DNA from: Acidobacteriota bacterium
GTDB taxonomy: Bacteria > Acidobacteriota > Terriglobia > Terriglobales > Acidobacteriaceae
Length of the DNA stretch: 64,000 bases
Assembly (NCBI GenBank): GCA_021813745.1
Contig: JAKAJO010000007.1
Location: 7,838-71,837, forward strand
Direction: 5' to 3'
Each line of letters opens with the position of its first letter. Position 1 is the first letter of the stretch. This document shows positions 18,293 to 28,222 of the stretch, one piece after another. A program made the position numbers and the translations under genes. Below the pieces are notes generated by a model that was given only the letters and a program-made list of their open reading frames with translations, did no database searches and was not told where the DNA came from.

Positions 18293-18888
18293 CGCCGTTC
18301 AGAGGTGAGAGCGATAGCTTCGATGTGACTCCAAAGCGCGCGAACGCCGTAGCCGGTTTTAGCGGATATGGCAAGAATCTCTTCGATATCGAATGCCTTC
18401 TTGATAGCCATGAGGTTGCGCGTCCGTTCGTTGCCGCTGAGGCGATCAACCTTGGTGGCGACAACCGTGAAAGCGCGGCCCGCAGAGCGTAACCAATCAA
18501 CGAGCTGGCGATCACTGGCTTGCGGTGGAATGTTGGAGTCGACGAGACAGATGCAAAGACCCAGCGTGATCCGTTCGGCTAGATATGGCTCAATAAAAGA
18601 GGGCCAGCCTGCCGAGATAGACTTTGAAATCTTCGCGTAGCCATAGCCGGGTAAGTCAGCGAAGCTCAAGTGCGGACGTTGTCTTTCGTCCAAAAGAAGG
18701 AAAAAATTGATGGCGCGTGTTCGGCCAGGTGTGGATGAGACTTTGGCTGCCTTTTCTCCAACGAGAGCGTTCAGCAGACTGGATTTGCCGACGTTGGAGC
18801 GGCCGAGAAAGGCGATCTCCGGTACAGAGGGCGCAGGGAACTGCGCGGCGGCCATTGCCGAAAGCAGGAACTGGGCGGTATAACGCAT
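18289..18888 (-). CDS. engB: Ribosome biogenesis GTPase EngB/YsxC
   Basis: Essential GTPase for large-subunit assembly. The 199-residue protein has G1 GRSNVGKSS at 29-37, G2 near TPGRTR 53-58, G3 DLPGYG at 78-83 and G4 TKVD at 145-148, with a G5-like SAK further on. It begins 23 bases after the lon stop, so lon-engB is probably one transcript. Its stop codon and that of the convergent gene overlap in the tetranucleotide CTAG (18289-18292). Confidence 0.94.
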   Translation of the reverse strand: MRYTAQFLLSAMAAAQFPAPSVPEIAFLGRSNVGKSSLLNALVGEKAAKVSSTPGRTRAINFFLLLDERQRPHLSFADLPGYGYAKISKSISAGWPSFIEPYLAERITLGLCICLVDSNIPPQASDRQLVDWLRSAGRAFTVVATKVDRLSGNERTRNLMAIKKAFDIEEILAISAKTGYGVRALWSHIEAIALTSERR

Positions 18889-18911
18889 GTTAGGTTTGCC
18901 TTGGCGCGGCG

Positions 18912-21323
18912 TTACTGTCGCGCCACAGGGTTCGCACCGGACTCCGAAGACGGGACTGCGGTGAGCACATCGGCTTCTGTTGGAATCGGCGTGGGCAGCG
19001 GTCCTTCAAGAGCCAGTGCCAATACCTCGTCCATGGTATCCACGAAGTGGAGCTTCATCGAGTTCTTGATGTTGTCTGGTAGCTCAGCCACATCCTTTTC
19101 GTTGGCTTTCGGCAGGATGGCCTCGAAGATGCCAGCGCGCAGCGCAGCGAGGAGTTTCTCCTTGAGCCCTCCGATGGGCAGGACCTTGCCGCGCAGCGTA
19201 ATCTCGCCGGTCATGGCGATGTCACGGCGCACGGGAATTTTGGCGAGTGCACTGGCAAGCGCAGTGGCCATTGTGATGCCCGCTGATGGGCCATCCTTGG
19301 GAATCGCACCCTCGGGCACGTGCAGGTGGATGTCGAGGTTGCGATAGAACTCGCGGCTGAGGCCGAGTGCGTGGGCCTTACCTCGGATGTAGCTCAGCGC
19401 AGCCTGTGCGGATTCCTGCATGACGTCACCCAGTTGGCCAGTGATGGTGAGTTTGCCTTTACCATCCAGGACCTGCACTTCCGTGGATAGGATGCTACCC
19501 CCCACCTCGGTCCATGCGAGACCGGTCACAAGGCCCACTTCACTCTTTTCGTGGACTTCAGATTCGCGGAACCTCGGCACACCCAGGAACTCGCTGACGT
19601 TATCGGCGGTGATCGTTTCTTTATGCTTGGCACCTTTCTTTACGACGCGGCGGGCCACTTTGCGGCAGACGTTGCCGATTTCGCGCTCGAGGTTACGCAC
19701 GCCGGCTTCGCGCGTGTAGCTGTGAATAATTTCAAGGATCGCGTCGTCCTGGAAGACAATATTCTTCTCATTCAGCCCGGTTTGCTCGCGTTGCTTTTTG
19801 ATCAGGTACTGACGCGCGATTTCAAGTTTTTCCTGTTCGGTGTAGCCCTGCAGCCGCAGCACTTCCATGCGGTCCTGTAGCGCCGCGGGGATGGTGTGCA
19901 TCACATTGGCAGTTGCGACAAAGAGAACCTGCGACAGATCGTAGTCAACGTCGAGATAATGGTCCTGGAAGGTGGTGTTCTGTTCCGGATCGAGAACTTC
20001 AAGCAATGCGGAGGCCGGATCACCGCGGAAGTCCGATGCCATCTTGTCAACTTCATCAAGAAGGAAGACGGGGTTTTTCGTGCCGGCCCGCTTCATGTGC
20101 TGGATGATCTGACCCGGCAGGGCGCCGATATAGGTACGGCGATGGCCGCGGATCTCGGCTTCATCGCGCACGCCGCCGAGGGAAAGGCGCACAAACTTTC
20201 GACCGGTCGCCTTTGCGATCGACATGCCCAGCGAGGTTTTACCGACACCTGGAGGGCCGACGAAACAGAGGATCGAACCCTTGGGGTTCTTGACGAGCTG
20301 ACGAACCGCAAGGAACTCCAGGATGCGCTCCTTGATCTTCTCGAGACCGTAGTGGTCCTCGTTGAGGACCTTTTCCGCAAAGTCGATAGAGCGCGTCTCC
20401 TTGGATTTCTTCTTCCACGGTACGGCAAGGAGCCAGTCGATGTAATTGCGGCTGACAGTGGATTCTGCGGACATGGGTGGCATGGCTTCCAGCTTCTTTA
20501 GCTCTTGGACAGCCTTCTCAAGGACTTCCTTCGGCATGCCGGCGGATTCAATCTTTTTGCGCAGTTCATCGAATTCGCTCTTTTCGCCACGGCCCAGTTC
20601 CTTCTGGATGGCCTTGATCTTTTCGTTGAGGTAGTACTCCTTTTGCGCCCGCTCCATTTGGCGCTTCACGCGCGATTGGATGTTGCGGTCCAGATCGAGC
20701 TTTTCAATCTCGATGTCCAAGACACTTGCAATGCGGGCCAAACGTGAAGCGGGATCGAAAATCGCAAGCAACTCCTGCTTCTCTTCAATGCCAATTTGCA
20801 GATTAGCGGCAATGGTGTCAGAAAGCTTAGCGGGTTCGTCCATGCGGACCGAGGCGATAATGGTCTCGTAGTTGAGTGACTGCTGGAGCTTGACGTACTG
20901 CTCAAAGAGAGACGTGACGCGCTGCATGAGCTGCTCTGTGGCTGGCGTCATCTCAAAGTCGGACTTACCAGTGCGGACCGTAGCGACGAAGAATCCGTCG
21001 CGATCGCTGATGTCGATTGACTTGGCGCGCTCTACACCTTCCACGAGGACTTTGATGTTGCCGTCGGGCATTTTGACACTCTGCACGATGTTGCAGATGG
21101 AACCGACCTGATAGATGTCCTTTGCGCGGGGCTCATCGATTGATGCATCATGCTGGGTGGCAAGAAAGATTTTGCGGTCACCGTTGAGAGCTTCCTCGAG
21201 TGCACGCACGCTCGACTGCCGGCCCACAACAAATGGGGTCATCATGTAGGGGAAGATCACCATGTCCCGAATGGGCATCATGGGAAGTTTGCGGGTTTCG
21301 GATTTCTCGCGGGAAGCAGTCAT
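18912..21323 (-). CDS. lon: ATP-dependent Lon protease (LonA type)
   Basis: Cytoplasmic AAA+ protease for damaged and regulatory proteins. 803 residues: N-terminal substrate-binding domain (about 10-205), coiled-coil region, AAA+ module with Walker A GPPGVGKT at about 354-361 and Walker [10 protein letters not shown], and the protease domain with the catalytic dyad Ser680 (DGPSAG) and Lys723 (LKEK). The N-terminus [20 protein letters not shown] fits family members. It is followed by engB. No CIRCE element or other heat-shock operator was seen upstream. Confidence 0.97.
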   Translation of the reverse strand: MTASREKSETRKLPMMPIRDMVIFPYMMTPFVVGRQSSVRALEEALNGDRKIFLATQHDASIDEPRAKDIYQVGSICNIVQSVKMPDGNIKVLVEGVERAKSIDISDRDGFFVATVRTGKSDFEMTPATEQLMQRVTSLFEQYVKLQQSLNYETIIASVRMDEPAKLSDTIAANLQIGIEEKQELLAIFDPASRLARIASVLDIEIEKLDLDRNIQSRVKRQMERAQKEYYLNEKIKAIQKELGRGEKSEFDELRKKIESAGMPKEVLEKAVQELKKLEAMPPMSAESTVSRNYIDWLLAVPWKKKSKETRSIDFAEKVLNEDHYGLEKIKERILEFLAVRQLVKNPKGSILCFVGPPGVGKTSLGMSIAKATGRKFVRLSLGGVRDEAEIRGHRRTYIGALPGQIIQHMKRAGTKNPVFLLDEVDKMASDFRGDPASALLEVLDPEQNTTFQDHYLDVDYDLSQVLFVATANVMHTIPAALQDRMEVLRLQGYTEQEKLEIARQYLIKKQREQTGLNEKNIVFQDDAILEIIHSYTREAGVRNLEREIGNVCRKVARRVVKKGAKHKETITADNVSEFLGVPRFRESEVHEKSEVGLVTGLAWTEVGGSILSTEVQVLDGKGKLTITGQLGDVMQESAQAALSYIRGKAHALGLSREFYRNLDIHLHVPEGAIPKDGPSAGITMATALASALAKIPVRRDIAMTGEITLRGKVLPIGGLKEKLLAALRAGIFEAILPKANEKDVAELPDNIKNSMKLHFVDTMDEVLALALEGPLPTPIPTEADVLTAVPSSESGANPVARQ

Positions 21324-21598
21324 GTGATTTCCTACTGGATTAGACGCGCCAAATCTTTCAACGCTTCAAGAAGGCGTTATCCAGAAGCCTTGTTGGGATT
21401 GTACAGCGGAAGGGCGCGAAGGTGAGCCCAACCCCTCCCCAGAGGATGTAGAGAGATTGATCCGTTACTGAAAGGGAATTGAGCGCAGAACCCGATGCCT
21501 TGCCCGCGGCATTCAAGGATACGAGGCTGAATGCCTGCACGACGATTGAGGCTTAGCCGATGAGAAGGCACTGCATCGCAGCCTTTTCAGCAGGAAGT

Positions 21599-21868
21599 TC
21601 AGCGACGATGCAGATTCAGCCACGCAATCATTGCCCCGGTAAGTATCCCCGCGCCAAAAGCGATACTGACGCATTCCATGGGCCGCCGCTTTACCCTGTG
21701 CCGAATGTCCTCGAGCAAATCTTCAGCGGCGTCTCGGCTACGCGTAATTGCGTGGTTCGCGGATCGAACGCCTTCTCCCATAGCATCTGTCACAATCGAC
21801 CGCAACTTGGAGACCTCGTGAAGAGCATCTTCCGCAGATGCCAACTTTTCAGACATCGTTGCCCGCAT
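21599..21868 (-). CDS. Small DUF883/ElaB-YqjD-like membrane protein
   Basis: 89 residues from ATG 21868, which has a strong AAGGAGGG site 7 bases upstream; longer starts are rejected on that basis. The sequence is a long amphipathic helix (residues about 5-60) followed by one C-terminal membrane helix (CVSIAFGAGILTGAMIAWL) and a short basic end, the layout of the ElaB/YqjD/DUF883 proteins, some of which bind ribosomes at the inner membrane in stationary phase. Assignment is by architecture only. It precedes lon on the same strand, 275 bases away. Confidence 0.65.
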   Translation of the reverse strand: MRATMSEKLASAEDALHEVSKLRSIVTDAMGEGVRSANHAITRSRDAAEDLLEDIRHRVKRRPMECVSIAFGAGILTGAMIAWLNLHRR

Positions 21869-21967
21869 GTTCTTGCCCTCCTTGAGCAAGGGTGTATCTT
21901 CTGCGCAGGTTTCACAGTGATGCGGGGAGCATCGGAGTGTGATGCAAACCACCTAGCAACCGAAATG

Positions 21968-21992
21968 GTGTACAGTATCTTTCGTTGTACAC
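21968..21992. promoter_or_regulatory. Inverted repeat upstream of the CDGSH gene, possible operator
   Basis: GTGTACA at 21968-21974 and TGTACAC at 21986-21992 form perfect 7-base arms with an 11-base spacer, centred about 40 bases before the ATG of the CDGSH gene and inside the 151-base divergent region shared with the DUF883-like gene. Size and position suit a dimeric repressor or activator; no cognate regulator is adjacent. Confidence 0.45.
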
Positions 21993-22019
21993 GACATTTT
22001 TCTGAAGGAGTGTTTTCGC

Positions 22020-22259
22020 ATGTCGGATCCTGTTGTGGCGCAAAAGGGGCCTTATCCTGTGCAGGTGGAGGCGGGTAAAAGTTATCACTGGTGTGCTTGC
22101 GGGCATAGCGCAAACCAACCGTTTTGCGATGGAAGTCACAAAGGAACGGGAATGACCCCACTGAAGTTTGATGCGACGGAGACCAAGACGGTGTATCTAT
22201 GCGGCTGCAAGCATACGGGGAACCCTCCGTTCTGCGATGGTCACCACTCCAAGCTCTGA
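22020..22259 (+). CDS. CDGSH-type iron-sulfur protein (two-domain, mitoNEET-like)
   Basis: 79 residues with two tandem zf-CDGSH motifs: CACGHSANQPFCDGSH (about 25-40) and CGCKHTGNPPFCDGHH (about 61-76). Each has the C-x-C-...-C-D-G-x-H pattern that binds a labile [2Fe-2S] cluster with three Cys and one His. The second motif has His in place of the Ser of CDGSH, which does not remove a ligand. A GAAGGAG site lies about 10 bases before the ATG. Role unknown; relatives act in iron or redox balance. Confidence 0.9.
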   Translation: MSDPVVAQKGPYPVQVEAGKSYHWCACGHSANQPFCDGSHKGTGMTPLKFDATETKTVYLCGCKHTGNPPFCDGHHSKL

Positions 22260-22306
22260 CTTGGGACGTTCGGTTCCGCTGCCATGAGGAGGAAGGCTAG
22301 GCGAAA

Positions 22307-22336
22307 GAAGAGGGCACGCGATTGCGTGCCCTCTTC
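22307..22336. terminator. Stem-loop between the CDGSH gene and clpX
   Basis: Perfect 13-bp stem (22307-22319 with 22324-22336, GAAGAGGGCACGC) closed by a GATT loop. It lies 47 bases after the CDGSH stop and 26 bases beyond the clpX stop, so it can serve the two convergent genes. Flanking T-tracts are short on both sides. Confidence 0.75.
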
Positions 22337-22362
22337 CCAAAAAGAAAGAAGCTCTATGTGCG

Positions 22363-23634
22363 TTAGCCGGCCTTTTCGAGAAGGCAAAGAGAAAGGTCGC
22401 GTCGCTCGACCATATCCTTCGTGATCTCGAGGTCACGAACCTTCTTGTTGCTCGGCAGGTGATACATCAGATCAAGCATGAGTTCTTCCAGGATCATGCG
22501 CAGTCCGCGTGCTCCGACTTTGCGGGCAAGTGCCTCGCGGGCGATGGCGCTAGTGGCTTCCTGCGTAAAGTGCAAGCGAACATTCTCGTATTCAAGTAGT
22601 CGCTGATATTGCTTGAGGATGGCATTGCGCGGTTTGGTGAGGATTTCGACGAGTGCGGCTTCATCCAGCTCGTCAAGCACTCCCACCACAGGCAGGCGGC
22701 CAACAAACTCAGGAATGAGGCCATACTTGATGAGGTCTTGCGGCTCGGTCTTGCGCAGCAACTCGGTGTCGCGGTGTGAGCGCGGACCGGACGCTTCGGC
22801 GTCTGCTTCAGGAGACTTAAACCCGAGGGCCTTCTTGCCGATGCGTCGTCCGACGACGCGCTCCAAGCCCACGAAGGCTCCCCCGCAAATGAAGAGGATG
22901 TTCGTAGTGTCAACCGCTGTGAATTCCTGATGCGGATGTTTACGGCCGCCCTGCGGGGGAACGTTCGCAACCGTTCCTTCGAGAATCTTGAGCAGGGCCT
23001 GCTGTACGCCTTCACCGGATACGTCGCGGGTGATGGAGGGGTTCTCATCCTTGCGGCCGATCTTGTCAATTTCGTCGATATAGATGATGCCCTGCTGGGC
23101 GCGGGTTACATCGCCGTCGGCTGCCTGCAGGAGCTTGAGAATGATATTTTCGACATCCTCGCCGACGTATCCAGCCTCTGTCAGCGTTGTGGCGTCGACA
23201 ATGGCAAAGGGTACGTCAAGCATCTTGGCGAGGGTATGCGCCAGTAGCGTCTTGCCAGAACCGGTGGGGCCAATGAGGAGGATGTTGGATTTGGCAAGCT
23301 CAACCTCATTGTTACGCATGCGGTTCATCTGCACGCGCTTGTAGTGGTTATATACGGCGACAGCCAGCTTCTTCTTGGTTTGATCCTGTCCAATGACAAA
23401 GTCGTCGAGGAAGCTTTTGACCTCCTGCGGCTTCGGCAAGTGACCGGCCGCAGTGGTGGGATGGGCTTCACCGCGGTCGTCCTCCAGGATGGAGTTGCAG
23501 ACGGCCACACATTCATCGCAGATGTAAGCGCGAGGATAGTCACTGGGCGACGAAATCAATTTAGCCACGGCGTCCTGCGACTTGTGGCAGAACGAGCAGC
23601 GAAGCGCTTCTTCAGGACCCGTGCGCGTTTTCAT
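22363..23634 (-). CDS. clpX: ATP-dependent Clp protease ATP-binding subunit ClpX
   Basis: AAA+ unfoldase of ClpXP, 423 residues from ATG 23634. The N-terminal zinc-binding domain has CSFC and CDEC pairs, followed by the AAA+ core with Walker A GPTGSGKT, the pore motif GYVGEDVE, Walker [10 protein letters not shown] and the GFK segment later (IGF-like loop region [11 protein letters not shown]). The gene follows clpP by 60 bases in the tig-clpP-clpX order known from many bacteria. Confidence 0.97.
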   Translation of the reverse strand: MKTRTGPEEALRCSFCHKSQDAVAKLISSPSDYPRAYICDECVAVCNSILEDDRGEAHPTTAAGHLPKPQEVKSFLDDFVIGQDQTKKKLAVAVYNHYKRVQMNRMRNNEVELAKSNILLIGPTGSGKTLLAHTLAKMLDVPFAIVDATTLTEAGYVGEDVENIILKLLQAADGDVTRAQQGIIYIDEIDKIGRKDENPSITRDVSGEGVQQALLKILEGTVANVPPQGGRKHPHQEFTAVDTTNILFICGGAFVGLERVVGRRIGKKALGFKSPEADAEASGPRSHRDTELLRKTEPQDLIKYGLIPEFVGRLPVVGVLDELDEAALVEILTKPRNAILKQYQRLLEYENVRLHFTQEATSAIAREALARKVGARGLRMILEELMLDLMYHLPSNKKVRDLEITKDMVERRDLSLCLLEKAG

Positions 23635-23694
23635 GGCTTGCAACTCCCTTTCGTCTATCTTATTGCAGTTCCGTGCAAAGCGGGGTTTGACCAG

Positions 23695-24285
23695 CTAGGT
23701 TCGGGGTCTGTCAATGATCTCATCCACAATACCGTATTCCTTGGCCTGGTGGGCGTTCATGATGAAGTCCCGCTCAACGTCTCTTTCGATGCGCTCGAGA
23801 GACTGGCCGGTATGCTTCGCCATAAGGTTATTGGTGATTTCGCGAATCCGCAGGATCTCGCGTGCATGAATATCGATGTCGGTGGCCTGGCCGCTGAGTC
23901 CACCCATGGAAGGCTGATGAATCAGAATGCGCGAATTGGGGAGGGCAAATCGTTTGCCCTTGGTGCCGGCGAGAAGTAGAAAAGCACCCATGCTGGCGGC
24001 TTGACCGATGCAGTAGGTCACGACGTTGTTCTTAATGAATTGCATAGTGTCGTAAATCGCAAGACCTGCAGTGATGGAGCCGCCCGGGGAGTTGATATAG
24101 AGTTGAACGTCCTTCTCCGGGTCTTCGCCAGACAGAAACAGCATCTGGGCAACGACGAGGTTGGCAACCTGATCGTCGATGGGGGTGCCAAGGAAGATGA
24201 TGTTATCGCGCAACAGACGGGAGTAGATGTCATAGGCGCGCTCGCCCCGGCTCGTCTGCTCAACCACCATGGGAACCAATGCCAT
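23695..24285 (-). CDS. clpP: ATP-dependent Clp protease proteolytic subunit ClpP
   Basis: Serine protease subunit of ClpXP/ClpCP. 196 residues with the catalytic triad Ser98 (GQAASMGA), His123 (LIHQPSMGG) and Asp169 (IERDVERD). N-terminal [20 protein letters not shown] is typical of ClpP1. It lies between tig (110 bases upstream) and clpX. Its two likely unfoldases, ClpX and ClpC, are both encoded in this window. Confidence 0.97.
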   Translation of the reverse strand: MALVPMVVEQTSRGERAYDIYSRLLRDNIIFLGTPIDDQVANLVVAQMLFLSGEDPEKDVQLYINSPGGSITAGLAIYDTMQFIKNNVVTYCIGQAASMGAFLLLAGTKGKRFALPNSRILIHQPSMGGLSGQATDIDIHAREILRIREITNNLMAKHTGQSLERIERDVERDFIMNAHQAKEYGIVDEIIDRPRT

Positions 24286-24395
24286 AGAGTGCTCTTCTCG
24301 CTTTTCGTCCGGGGATCTTCGTTCCCGGTGTTGTGGGGCTGCTGTCCTATACTTAACTGGCTATGCAGCAGCAGCTTAGCCAATCTTTATGGCCG

Positions 24396-25799
24396 TTAAG
24401 CGGGCAGCCTCTCGTAAAGCAAATCAGCCACCTTTTCGCGTTTGAGTTGTTCCCGGATTCTAGCGAGGCCACCCTCCTCAGTCAATCGCTTGTGGAGTGC
24501 TTCAACTGGTTCGCGGGACTGAAGTGCAGCGATCTGAATCTCGCGCTCCACCTCCTCATCGGTGACGGTGATGTTTTCCGCTTCGGCGATCCGATCCATC
24601 AGGATTGTCGCCTGAACCTCGGCGATGGCCCCATCGCGCTGTGCGGTGCGGAGGCGGCCGAAGTCAAGCTTTCGCATCTGCTCGGCCTGCATGCCCTGGG
24701 CTGCCAGAGCACGAAGGCCACGCTCGAGTCGCGCATCGATCCGGTCCTGGACTAATGACTCTGGTACGGGAAAAGGAAACTTCTGCGAAAGCGCGGCGAA
24801 GAGACGATCCTTCGTTTCGGACTCGACGCTGTTGCGCTTCCGCTGGGCCATGTGCTCGCGGACACGAGTCTGAAGGTCGGTCAGGCTTTCATAATCTCCC
24901 AATTCCTTGGCAAATTCATCATTCAACTCGGGAATGATCCGCTTCTTGATGGCTTTGACCGTGATGTCGTACATGACGGTCTTGCCCGCAATACGCTTGT
25001 CGGGATACTCGGTTGGATAAATCACTTCCGCTTTGAGTTCCTGACCGGGCTTGGCGCCTCGGAGCACCTGCGTGAAGGCTTCGACGGTATCCTTGCCGCC
25101 AATCTCGACGAGGGCATCTTCACCCTGCACAGGATCCCCGTTATCCTCACCCTGAATGGCACCTGTATACGCGATCTGTGCCCAGTCGCCGTCAGTGAGG
25201 GGGCGATCCTCCTCGACGGGTTCGATGGTGGCGCGGGATTCACGTAACTCTTCCAGCTCGCGGTTGAATTCCTCATCGGTTACTTCGACGGAGGGCTTTT
25301 CCACGGTCACAGACTGGTAGCCTTCAATAGAGAAGTCGGGGATGTACTCAAAGACAGCCTTCACGTGAAGCGGCTTTCCATCCTCGATAGTGAGCTCCGT
25401 CACCTGGGGCTGGCCCACTGGTTTGAGATTCTGGTCGCGGATGCTCTGGTTGAAGCGCTCGGGCAGCAGGGAGTCAATGACCTCCTTCCGAATCTCGGTC
25501 GCGAATCTCCGTTGGATGACGGATTCAGGGGTCTTGCCGGGGCGGAAGCCAGGGATCCGTGCGTATTTCTGATAGGTGCGGGTGACCTTGCGGAAAGCCT
25601 TGGATACCTCCTCGGCAGACGCCTCAACAACGACCTCTCGTGTGCATTCCGGATTCAAAACCGGACCCTGGGTGTGTTCGTGCGGATGATCGTGGCCTTC
25701 ATGGGTGTGATCGTGCGTAGGGCCGGCATTTGCGGCTTCTGGCTGGGTATTGCTTTCGAGGATGTCAGTGGGACTCAACGTTTTGCCTTCCGGCCGCAT
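24396..25799 (-). CDS. tig: Trigger factor with His-rich N-terminal extension
   Basis: Ribosome-associated chaperone and peptidyl-prolyl isomerase. From ATG 25799 the protein has 467 residues: ribosome-binding domain starting near residue 52 (TREVVVEASAEEVSKAF, with the ribosome contact GFRPGKTP), FKBP-type PPIase domain in the middle (about 195-285), and the C-terminal chaperone arms. Ahead of the normal start are about 50 extra residues that include 7 His between 29 and 42 (HDHTHEGHDHPHEH). No Shine-Dalgarno is clear before ATG 25799 and an in-frame TTG seven codons later is possible; either keeps the His stretch. Confidence 0.94.
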   Translation of the reverse strand: MRPEGKTLSPTDILESNTQPEAANAGPTHDHTHEGHDHPHEHTQGPVLNPECTREVVVEASAEEVSKAFRKVTRTYQKYARIPGFRPGKTPESVIQRRFATEIRKEVIDSLLPERFNQSIRDQNLKPVGQPQVTELTIEDGKPLHVKAVFEYIPDFSIEGYQSVTVEKPSVEVTDEEFNRELEELRESRATIEPVEEDRPLTDGDWAQIAYTGAIQGEDNGDPVQGEDALVEIGGKDTVEAFTQVLRGAKPGQELKAEVIYPTEYPDKRIAGKTVMYDITVKAIKKRIIPELNDEFAKELGDYESLTDLQTRVREHMAQRKRNSVESETKDRLFAALSQKFPFPVPESLVQDRIDARLERGLRALAAQGMQAEQMRKLDFGRLRTAQRDGAIAEVQATILMDRIAEAENITVTDEEVEREIQIAALQSREPVEALHKRLTEEGGLARIREQLKREKVADLLYERLPA

Positions 25800-25953
25800 C
25801 GCGGCGCCAAAGTAACTGCCGTACGGGAAGAAGGCTTAGCGCCATCGAGCGCCGCGCGGCGAGGGAAATATCTCATTTCATGGTAAGAGGGATTGCGGAC
25901 AGGGTCAAACCGGGCAGTCCGGCAGCCTTGGGCGGCGCATCGCAGAAGTCACG

Positions 25954-26214
25954 TTACTGCTCTGAGACGTCGGGCTTGCGGACGTAAGGAAGGAAACGCG
26001 GATGGGCGGCGCCGCAACGCGCAAAGGACTCCCTGGCATCGGCCAAACTGAGCTGGCCGTTTACCGTGAGGCGTGCTTCATGGGCATCGCGGTCGTCCTG
26101 GCCGTCGTCCTCCCACCAGCACACAGGACAGAGCCCCATTGCCGCGGGTGCTTCTAGGGTTCGGTAGCCGCAACATGGGCAACGAAAGCGGATTCCAACA
26201 GCCATCTCGGCCAA
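25954..26214 (-). CDS. Small CPCC-type cysteine-rich protein
   Basis: 86 residues with the pattern RCPCCGYRTL and LCPVCWWEDDGQDD, which matches the cysteine-rich CPCC family (a treble-clef-like zinc motif of unknown function). An alternative start, four residues in, gives MAVGIRF. It lies alone between tig and an outer-membrane protein gene. No partner or function can be inferred. Confidence 0.8.
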   Translation of the reverse strand: MAEMAVGIRFRCPCCGYRTLEAPAAMGLCPVCWWEDDGQDDRDAHEARLTVNGQLSLADARESFARCGAAHPRFLPYVRKPDVSEQ

Positions 26215-26276
26215 GTAGACGACCGTTGGGGCCCAAGGTTTACAGAACGAGGTAGGCAGTCAAATAAAAAAACTGC

Positions 26277-26822
26277 TCAGAAATGAAAGACAAGCCCAGT
26301 GGAAAAGCGAATATCGGTGCCACCGGGCGGTGAGGCTGAAGGAGCGTCGATTCGGTCGACGAGGAAGCGCCATCCGAAGAAGGGCGCAACTGGAATATCG
26401 AGTCCGGCTCCGAGCGCATACGCAAAGGAATTGCTGGAAATCGCCGTCACGCCACCACCATTGGCAGAGTGCTCACCGCCGATGAGGCCATGACCGAAGA
26501 TTTTGACACCCAAAGCGCCAACAGTCACGCGGGGGCCGAAAAGGAACGTTGTCGTACGTGGGACGGTGGAATTTGTGCCCAGGCCGTAGTGGGCTACGTC
26601 TGCGTCGGCGCTGATAAAGGGAGCGACTTTCAGGCTGCCGGAAGCCTCCCATCCGTTCAGGCCACCTGTGTTGGGATAGAAGACGTCTGAGCCGGTACGA
26701 CTGTAGCCGAAAAAGAGATCGCCCTTGGGAAGCTGGGCGTGCGCTGTGGACATGACGCAGAAAAGCAATGCTGAGACGAGAACGAAAGTGCGAAACAGGA
26801 AATGTCGTAGAGGGATGGGCAT
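26277..26822 (-). CDS. Outer-membrane beta-barrel protein (OmpA/OprF-type small barrel)
   Basis: 181 residues from ATG 26822, preceded by AAAGGAATC. A signal peptide (about 1-29, ending AHAQ) is followed by alternating strands, Gly and aromatic residues, and a C-terminal Phe (STGLVFHF), the usual barrel insertion signal. The pattern LFFGYSRTGSD... GWEASGSLKVAPF... resembles 8-stranded outer-membrane barrels. No ligand or role is visible. Confidence 0.75.
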   Translation of the reverse strand: MPIPLRHFLFRTFVLVSALLFCVMSTAHAQLPKGDLFFGYSRTGSDVFYPNTGGLNGWEASGSLKVAPFISADADVAHYGLGTNSTVPRTTTFLFGPRVTVGALGVKIFGHGLIGGEHSANGGGVTAISSNSFAYALGAGLDIPVAPFFGWRFLVDRIDAPSASPPGGTDIRFSTGLVFHF

Positions 26823-26991
26823 GAACGATGATTCCTTTCGGTTTGGGTCCGCCTCGATTCCGATGAAAAGCCTATGACAGCAAGGATGGTTCAAATCCGG
26901 AGCTGGTTGTCTCGCTTTTGGCAATCACAGGTACTGGAAGGGCACTTCCGACAGATCGCGTAGAATCGGTGGCCAGGAGGACGAGCCAATA

Positions 26992-28131
26992 ATGAGTCGC
27001 TGGAGGTTCTGCTGGATGTTTTTCTTGAGCCGTTGGATGGGGTTTGCGGCGTTGTTGATTCCGGGGATGCTGGTGGCACAGGGCGCAGGGAAGCCTCTGC
27101 GCGTGGCAATTGTGGGATTGGAGCATGGGCACGTGGAGGGATTTCTGGGCCAGTTGCCGGGACACAAGAATGTGGAACTGGTGGGGATTGCCGAAGCCGA
27201 TCCGGCGCTGGTGGCGAAATATGAGAAGAAGTATGGGCTGGCGGAGAAGATGTTTTATCAAGATACGGCCAGTTTGATTGAAGCGAAACACCCACAGGCG
27301 GTGCTTGTCTATACGTCAATTGCCGATCATCGCAAGGTGATTGAAACTGCGGCACGGTATGGTGTCTCGGTCATGGTGGAGAAGCCGCTGACGATCTCGC
27401 TGGACGATGCGCTAGCGATACGTCAGACCGCACGAGAGCACCACATTCAGGTGCTGGTGAATTACGAGACGACCTGGTATGCGAGCAACCAGGCAGCGTA
27501 TGACGCTGTGGCGTCGGGTGAACTGGGACCAATCCGTCGTGTGGTGGTGCACGACGGACACCAGGGACCGGTGGAGATTGGCGTCCCACCGGAGTTCCTG
27601 AGCTGGCTAACTGACCCGACGCAAAATGGCGCGGGTGCTCTGTATGACTTCGGCTGCTACGGCGTGGACCTGATGACATGGTTGATGCACGGCGAAACCC
27701 CGCTGACCGTAACCGCGGTGGTGAACCATGACAAGCCGCAGTTGTACCCCAGGGTGGATGACGACTCAACCATCGTGCTCGCGTATCCGCATGCCCAGGC
27801 AGTCATCATGGGCTCGTGGAACTGGCCGTTTGCGCGCAAGGATATGGAGATCTATGGGGCAAAGGGATATGCGATCACCATTGATTCGAATCAGGTGCGG
27901 ATGCGGTTGGAGAATGATGCGAAGGAACGCTTAATAACGGCTCCGCCCCTGTTGGCCCCTAACGATGACTCCCTGGATTATCTTGCAGCAGCGCTCGAAG
28001 GAAAAATAACACCCAAGGGCGATCTGACCGCTCTGGATACGAACGTCGTTGTCATGCAGATCCTCGATGCGGCGCGTACGAGTGCGCGCACGAACCGCAC
28101 CGTGAGGCTGACAAAGCTACAGGACAATTAA
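26992..28131 (+). CDS. Exported Gfo/Idh/MocA-family oxidoreductase
   Basis: 379 residues. Residues about 36-155 form a Rossmann domain (VAIVGLEHGHVEGF, with Glu-His in the usual Gly-rich turn) followed by the family motif EKPLT near 128-132; the rest is the alpha/beta substrate domain. Family members are NAD(P)-dependent sugar or inositol dehydrogenases. A hydrophobic N-terminal segment (FAALLIPGMLVAQ) reads as a signal peptide, so the enzyme would be periplasmic, perhaps with tightly bound cofactor as in glucose-fructose oxidoreductase. Neighbours on the minus strand include an exported aldose 1-epimerase, consistent with periplasmic sugar chemistry. Confidence 0.85.
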   Translation: MSRWRFCWMFFLSRWMGFAALLIPGMLVAQGAGKPLRVAIVGLEHGHVEGFLGQLPGHKNVELVGIAEADPALVAKYEKKYGLAEKMFYQDTASLIEAKHPQAVLVYTSIADHRKVIETAARYGVSVMVEKPLTISLDDALAIRQTAREHHIQVLVNYETTWYASNQAAYDAVASGELGPIRRVVVHDGHQGPVEIGVPPEFLSWLTDPTQNGAGALYDFGCYGVDLMTWLMHGETPLTVTAVVNHDKPQLYPRVDDDSTIVLAYPHAQAVIMGSWNWPFARKDMEIYGAKGYAITIDSNQVRMRLENDAKERLITAPPLLAPNDDSLDYLAAALEGKITPKGDLTALDTNVVVMQILDAARTSARTNRTVRLTKLQDN

Positions 28132-28166
28132 TCAGTTGTAGCACTCAATTCCGAATGGGAATAAAG

Positions 28167-28222
28167 GCGGGATGGAATCCTTGCTGGGCAATCTTAGCTT
28201 GGCACTCCATCCCGCTCGTTTT
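28167..28222 (+). terminator. Stem-loop after the oxidoreductase gene
   Basis: GCGGGATGGA (28167-28176) pairs perfectly with TCCATCCCGC (28206-28215) across a 29-base loop, followed by CTCGTTTT. It lies 35 bases after the oxidoreductase stop and directly abuts the stop of the convergent gene at 28221. Confidence 0.65.
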
